8,724 bases of DNA from CAVRJC01 sp964505725 (GTDB taxonomy: Bacteria > Actinomycetota > Acidimicrobiia > IMCC26256 > DASPTH01). Below the pieces are notes generated by a model. That model was not told the DNA's origin and did no database searches. It was given only the letters and a program-made list of their open reading frames with translations. The stretch covers positions 1 to 8,724 of the forward strand of contig CAZDJK010000094.1 of NCBI GenBank assembly GCA_964505725.1, written 5' to 3'. The translations under genes were made by a program, and so were the position numbers. How positions within the stretch are numbered: the stretch's first letter is position 1; every line of letters begins with the position of its first letter. Shown piece by piece: positions 5,960-8,724 of this stretch.

Positions 5960-7174
5960 ATGCCCGAGAACGAGGGCAGCGAGCTGTACTACACCGAGGG
6001 ACGACGCCTGGACTATCCGGTGTTCGACGCCGACAACCACATGTACGAGAACACCGACGCGATGACCAAGTTCATCCCGCGCGAGTACGACGGCATCGTG
6101 AAGTACGTCGAGTTCGACCGCCGCAGCAAGCTGGCGCTGAAGGACCGCATCACCCGCAACATCACCAACCCCACGTTCGTGCGCGTCTCACCGCCAGGGG
6201 GCCAGCAGGACGACCCCGAGCACCGGCGTGCGATCAACGGGCTCGACGAGTTCTTCGACGTGGAGCCGCGTTTCCGGCTCATGCAGGACATCGGGCTCGA
6301 CCGCTCGATCATGTGGCCCACGCTCGTGAGCGTGGTCGAGAACAACATGTACGACGACCCGATGGGCTGCCAGGTGGTGCTGCACGCCCTCAACGAGTGG
6401 ATGCACGAGCACTGGACCTACAACTACAAGGACGCGATCTTCGCCACGCCCGTCATCAACCTGTCGATCCTCGACGGCGCGATGAAGGAGCTCGAGTGCA
6501 TCCTCGAGCGCGGGTGCAAGGTGTTCCTGCTCCGGCCGGCACCGGTCGACACGCCCTACGGACGACGGTCGTTCGCGCTGCCGATGTTCGACCCGTTCTG
6601 GGAGGCGGTGCAGGAGGCCGACGTCCTCGTGGGTATGCACGCGAGCATCGACACGCGCTACCGCCAGGACCTGCAGGACCTCGAGGGCCCACACCCCGCG
6701 TATCTCACGTACGGCACCGCCACCAACCCCGCGTTCCAGATGCTCACCCAGACCACCTGGCAGATCGCCGACGTGTGTGCGTCGATCATCGGCCACGGGC
6801 TGCTCACGCGCTTCCCGCGCCTGCGGCTGGCGCCGGTCGAGCTGGGCACCCAGTGGGTGCGCCCGTTCTTCGAGCGGATGGAGTCGGCGTGGGACCGGGC
6901 CCCGCAGATGTTCGACGAGAACCCGGTCGAGGCGTTCCGGCGCAACGTCTTCGTCCACGCGTTCCGTGAGCCCGACCCCGTCGGCCTGACCAAGGTGCTG
7001 GGCGTCGAGAACACGATGTTCGGGTCCGACTTCCCGCATCCCGAGGGTCTGCGCGAGCCGCTGAACTTCGCCGACCTCCTCACCGACCTGCCGGTGGAGG
7101 ACCAGGCCAAGGTGATGGGCGGCAACCTCGCCCGGATCATGAAGGTCGACGACTCGGTCCGGGTCGCCGCCTGA
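5960..7174 (+). CDS. Amidohydrolase_2 family metal-dependent hydrolase
   Basis: Complete 404-residue TIM-barrel metal-dependent hydrolase, same family as the protein at the left edge but clearly diverged from it. Metal-site candidates: VFDADNH at 21-27 (D25, H27), H227 in VGMHAS, E294 in PVELGTQW, and D357 in FGSDFPHPE. Residues 80-160 carry an extended region with RFRLMQDIGLDRSIMWP before the core continues. The C-terminus GGNLARIMKV is the standard ending. The start ATG is preceded by GGGGGAG (5951-5957), only two bases away but with G-rich pairing possible further out. It is divergent from the LLM operon and ends 9 bp before a large palindrome. The reaction is unknown; C-C decarboxylation (ACMSD/LigW-like) or hydrolysis of a C-N or C-O bond are both possible for this fold. 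Confidence 0.93.
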   Translation: MPENEGSELYYTEGRRLDYPVFDADNHMYENTDAMTKFIPREYDGIVKYVEFDRRSKLALKDRITRNITNPTFVRVSPPGGQQDDPEHRRAINGLDEFFDVEPRFRLMQDIGLDRSIMWPTLVSVVENNMYDDPMGCQVVLHALNEWMHEHWTYNYKDAIFATPVINLSILDGAMKELECILERGCKVFLLRPAPVDTPYGRRSFALPMFDPFWEAVQEADVLVGMHASIDTRYRQDLQDLEGPHPAYLTYGTATNPAFQMLTQTTWQIADVCASIIGHGLLTRFPRLRLAPVELGTQWVRPFFERMESAWDRAPQMFDENPVEAFRRNVFVHAFREPDPVGLTKVLGVENTMFGSDFPHPEGLREPLNFADLLTDLPVEDQAKVMGGNLARIMKVDDSVRVAA

Positions 7175-7183
7175 CGCCCCCTT

Positions 7184-7240
7184 TCGCAAACTTGCGTCGC
7201 TCCAACGGAAATAATCCGTTCGAGTGACACAAGTTTGCGA
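7184..7240. repeat. 57-bp near-perfect palindrome (hairpin or dyad element)
   Basis: The outer arms TCGCAAACTTG (7184-7194) and CAAGTTTGCGA (7230-7240) match over 11 of 11 bases, and the inner arms AACGGA (7204-7209) and TCCGTT (7215-7220) match over 6 of 6. All share one centre at 7212. Of 26 opposed positions 23 pair, one more (7199/7225) would be a G-U pair in RNA, and only 7195/7229 and 7203/7221 fail. The loop is AATAA. GC is 28 of 57 (49 percent), far below the flanks. It begins 9 bp after the amidohydrolase stop and ends one base before the next Shine-Dalgarno. It may be a terminator hairpin, a leader hairpin, a large operator or a small palindromic mobile repeat; no T-tract follows. 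Confidence 0.9.
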
Positions 7241-7241
7241 C

Positions 7242-7248
7242 GAGGAGG
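7242..7248 (+). promoter_or_regulatory. Strong Shine-Dalgarno deciding the start of the membrane protein
   Basis: GAGGAGG lies seven bases before ATG 7256 and immediately outside the 57-bp palindrome. It rules out the upstream in-frame TTG at 7235, which sits inside the palindrome arm. Confidence 0.85.
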
Positions 7249-7255
7249 CGGCACG

Positions 7256-7789
7256 ATGAGCGGAGATCCGAACTGGGCGGAGCAGGTCACGGCGATCGCT
7301 ACCGCGATCGGCGCCATCGGGCTGCTCAGCGCGATCGGCGCCACGATCTTCGCGGCCCGACAGGTGAGCGAGTCACAGCACAGCCGGCACGCCCAGACGG
7401 CGGTCGACTTCCTGCGGCGGTGGGACGAGCACGACCTGGTGGAGACCCGGCGGCTCGTGGCCCAGTACAAGTCGGGGGAGGAGCTCGCGAGCGCGTTCGT
7501 GCGCGACATCGCGAGCAACTCCATGGACGCGTTCGTGCTCTACCGCGAGCTCGACTACTTCGAGCAGGTCGCGGCGCTCGAGCACCTCGGCGCGCTCGAC
7601 CTCACCCTCGTGCGGGTCCTGCTCGGCCACCGGCTGGTCGAGCGCTACGACCTCTGGAAGCCGTCGCTCGATGCCATGGGCGCGAACGCCTACCCGATGT
7701 TCACGGCACTCGCGGAGAGGATGCGCCAGGAGGGCGTGTCCGACGCCGCGCCTCGCGTCCCGGCTGCGAGCGGCACGCGCAGCCGGTGA
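7256..7789 (+). CDS. Small single-pass membrane protein, DUF4760-like
   Basis: 177 residues of unknown function. An N-terminal transmembrane helix spans about 11-34 (small residues, Ala/Gly/Ile repeats AIGAIGLLSAIGA), followed by an Arg/His-rich stretch and a helical cytoplasmic domain. The pattern FLRRWDEHDLVETRRLV (52-68), then ELDYFEQVAALEHLGALDL (98-116) and a late VERYDLWKPSL (128-138) resembles DUF4760 proteins, in which a helix set with a conserved Trp follows one membrane anchor; assignment by eye only. The tail after 160 is disordered. It is separated from the upstream amidohydrolase by the 57-bp palindrome and has its own strong Shine-Dalgarno, so it may be expressed independently. 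It converges on the PIG-V-like gene with 33 bp between stops. Confidence 0.8.
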   Translation: MSGDPNWAEQVTAIATAIGAIGLLSAIGATIFAARQVSESQHSRHAQTAVDFLRRWDEHDLVETRRLVAQYKSGEELASAFVRDIASNSMDAFVLYRELDYFEQVAALEHLGALDLTLVRVLLGHRLVERYDLWKPSLDAMGANAYPMFTALAERMRQEGVSDAAPRVPAASGTRSR

Positions 7790-7820
7790 CGCACGGACCG
7801 CGGCGCGTACGGACGGGTAT

Positions 7821-7843
7821 CGCTACGGGACGAGCCCGTAGCG
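7821..7843. terminator. Inverted repeat at convergent junction, possible bidirectional terminator
   Basis: CGCTACGGG (7821-7829), a 5-nt loop ACGAG, and CCCGTAGCG (7835-7843) form a perfect 9-bp stem. It contains the TAG stop of the minus-strand gene and lies 31 bp after the stop of the plus-strand gene. There is no U-tract on either side, as is common in high-GC actinobacteria. Confidence 0.5.
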
Positions 7844-8724
7844 TCCCACCACGAAGCCGAAGAGGACCATGCCGACCGCGCCGACCGACACGACCGCGGC
7901 GATCCTCCCGGTCGACCAGCGCTCCAGGAGCAGGCCGAACGCGACGAACGGCGGAAAGCACTCGTTGGTGTAACGGCCGAGCCCGACCATGCCGGTGGCG
8001 AACGGCAGGAGCAGGTAGAGCCCCGCGAACGCCAGCCACCCGAGCGGGAGCCGTCGGCGCTCGATCCCGAGCGCCACGAGCGCCACGATCGCCAGGGTCA
8101 CGTGCGGGATCAACGTGAGCTTGCCTCCATCGCCGCGCAGCACGTCGATCGGTGTGATCTCGACCCAGCGCGATTTCACCGTCCAGAACACGAACGCGTC
8201 GCCGGTGCGGTAGGCGCAGTACGCGCACCATCCCGCGAGGACGAACACGCTCGGGACGGCGACGAGCGCGGCGCGACGGACGGCGCGCACGGCGACGACG
8301 AGCGCGATGGCCGCGATGAACCCGCTCGGGCGTAGCAGCGTCGCGCCGGCCGCGAGCAGGCCCGCGGCCAGGTCGTGGTTGTCTTCCACGAAGACGAAGG
8401 CCCACACCGTGCACGCGAGGAACAGCGCCGAGGGATAGCCCATCGAGAACACGAACGACGCCGGGAAGAAGGCGAGGAACCACACCGACAGCGTCGCGGC
8501 GCGCGCCGAGCAGTGGCGGCGGGCCAGCACGTAGAGACCGGCCAGTGCCACGAGCAGCGCCAGCTGGTCGATGACGAAGAGGCCGACCTTGTCCGCGTTG
8601 GTGCCGAGCTGGTCGAGCGCGCGGAGGATCAGCGGCAACCCGGGGAAGAAGGCCCAACGGGGGAAGGGCACGTTGACGGTGCCGTAGCCGATCCGGCCGA
8701 TCACCTCTAATAAGCCGGAGTCCC
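7823..8724 (-). CDS. PIG-V-like mannosyltransferase, multi-pass membrane protein (N-terminus beyond window)
   Basis: 299 residues are visible with eight or nine predicted membrane helices (roughly 46-66, 75-95, 97-113, 134-146, 152-170, 205-219, 226-243, 273-293, counted from the first full codon at 8722). Motifs suit the PIG-V/GPI-mannosyltransferase-2-like GT-C family: DSG at residues 1-3 with IGYG at 11-14, PRWAFFPGLPL at 21-31, FFPASFVFSMGYPSALF at 85-101 and RPSGF at 131-135. GTG 8704 could be taken as the start, but the frame is open to the window edge and the codons upstream of it read DSGLLE, matching the conserved WDSGWY-type catalytic motif, so the true start lies outside. Expected role: transfer of a sugar from a polyprenyl-phosphate donor on the outer face of the membrane, in glycolipid or cell-envelope synthesis. 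Unrelated in function to the catabolic genes. Confidence 0.85.
   Translation of the reverse strand, partial: DSGLLEVIGRIGYGTVNVPFPRWAFFPGLPLILRALDQLGTNADKVGLFVIDQLALLVALAGLYVLARRHCSARAATLSVWFLAFFPASFVFSMGYPSALFLACTVWAFVFVEDNHDLAAGLLAAGATLLRPSGFIAAIALVVAVRAVRRAALVAVPSVFVLAGWCAYCAYRTGDAFVFWTVKSRWVEITPIDVLRGDGGKLTLIPHVTLAIVALVALGIERRRLPLGWLAFAGLYLLLPFATGMVGLGRYTNECFPPFVAFGLLLERWSTGRIAAVVSVGAVGMVLFGFVVGRYGLVP

Noticed and set aside
7209..7215. AATAAT in the palindrome loop as a -10 promoter element for the membrane protein gene
   Set aside because: It resembles TATAAT, but no -35 lies at 16-18 bp; the AT-rich loop of the palindrome explains it equally well.
7175..7255. Palindrome as an insertion-sequence remnant with target duplication
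   Set aside because: No direct repeat flanks the 57 bp and no transposase lies nearby, so mobility is kept only as one hypothesis.
7304..7343. 13-bp direct repeat GCGATCGGCGCCA at 7304-7316 and 7331-7343
   Set aside because: The 27-bp spacing equals nine codons and encodes repeated Ala-Ile-Gly in a transmembrane helix, so protein composition explains it.

Overview
This is a GC-rich window, almost fully coding, without tRNA, rRNA, CRISPR array or recognisable transposase. Gene content (a luciferase-like F420-type oxidoreductase, Amidohydrolase_2 proteins, an SDR, a carboxymuconolactone decarboxylase-like protein, TetR regulation, a PIG-V-like mannosyltransferase), GTG starts and a possible leaderless start point to a high-GC actinobacterium, plausibly of the Acidimicrobiia or Mycobacteriales type. 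The taxonomic guess is inference from style, not from a marker gene.

Left part (1-3640): a metal-dependent amidohydrolase on the minus strand, cut at its C-terminus by the window edge, is transcribed divergently from a regulator that carries two complete TetR DNA-binding domains in one chain. The 104-bp gap between them holds a minus-strand promoter candidate whose -35 is overlapped by a small inverted repeat, and a -10 hexamer placed for leaderless expression of the regulator. An alpha/beta hydrolase follows the regulator 67 bp downstream on the same strand and may share its transcript.

Middle (3574-7174): a compact minus-strand operon reads LLM oxidoreductase, SDR dehydrogenase, CMD-like protein. 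Both junctions are TGATG stop/start overlaps. The last gene overlaps the end of the alpha/beta hydrolase tail-to-tail by 67 bp, and two perfect palindromes lie inside that overlap. A second, complete Amidohydrolase_2 protein diverges from the operon at 5960. Together these genes (two hydrolases of the amidohydrolase fold, an esterase-like hydrolase, an F420-type oxidoreductase, an NAD-type dehydrogenase and a CMD-fold protein) look like a catabolic module for an unidentified substrate under TetR control. This is inference from families and layout.

Right part (7175-8724): a 57-bp, AT-richer, almost complete palindrome fills the gap after the second amidohydrolase and ends one base before the Shine-Dalgarno of a small single-pass membrane protein resembling DUF4760. 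That gene converges on a multi-pass membrane protein related to PIG-V mannosyltransferases, which runs off the right edge. A 9-bp inverted repeat sits on the convergent junction. The 57-bp palindrome and the tandem-TetR regulator are the most distinctive items. No defence or mobile system can be proved from this window alone.
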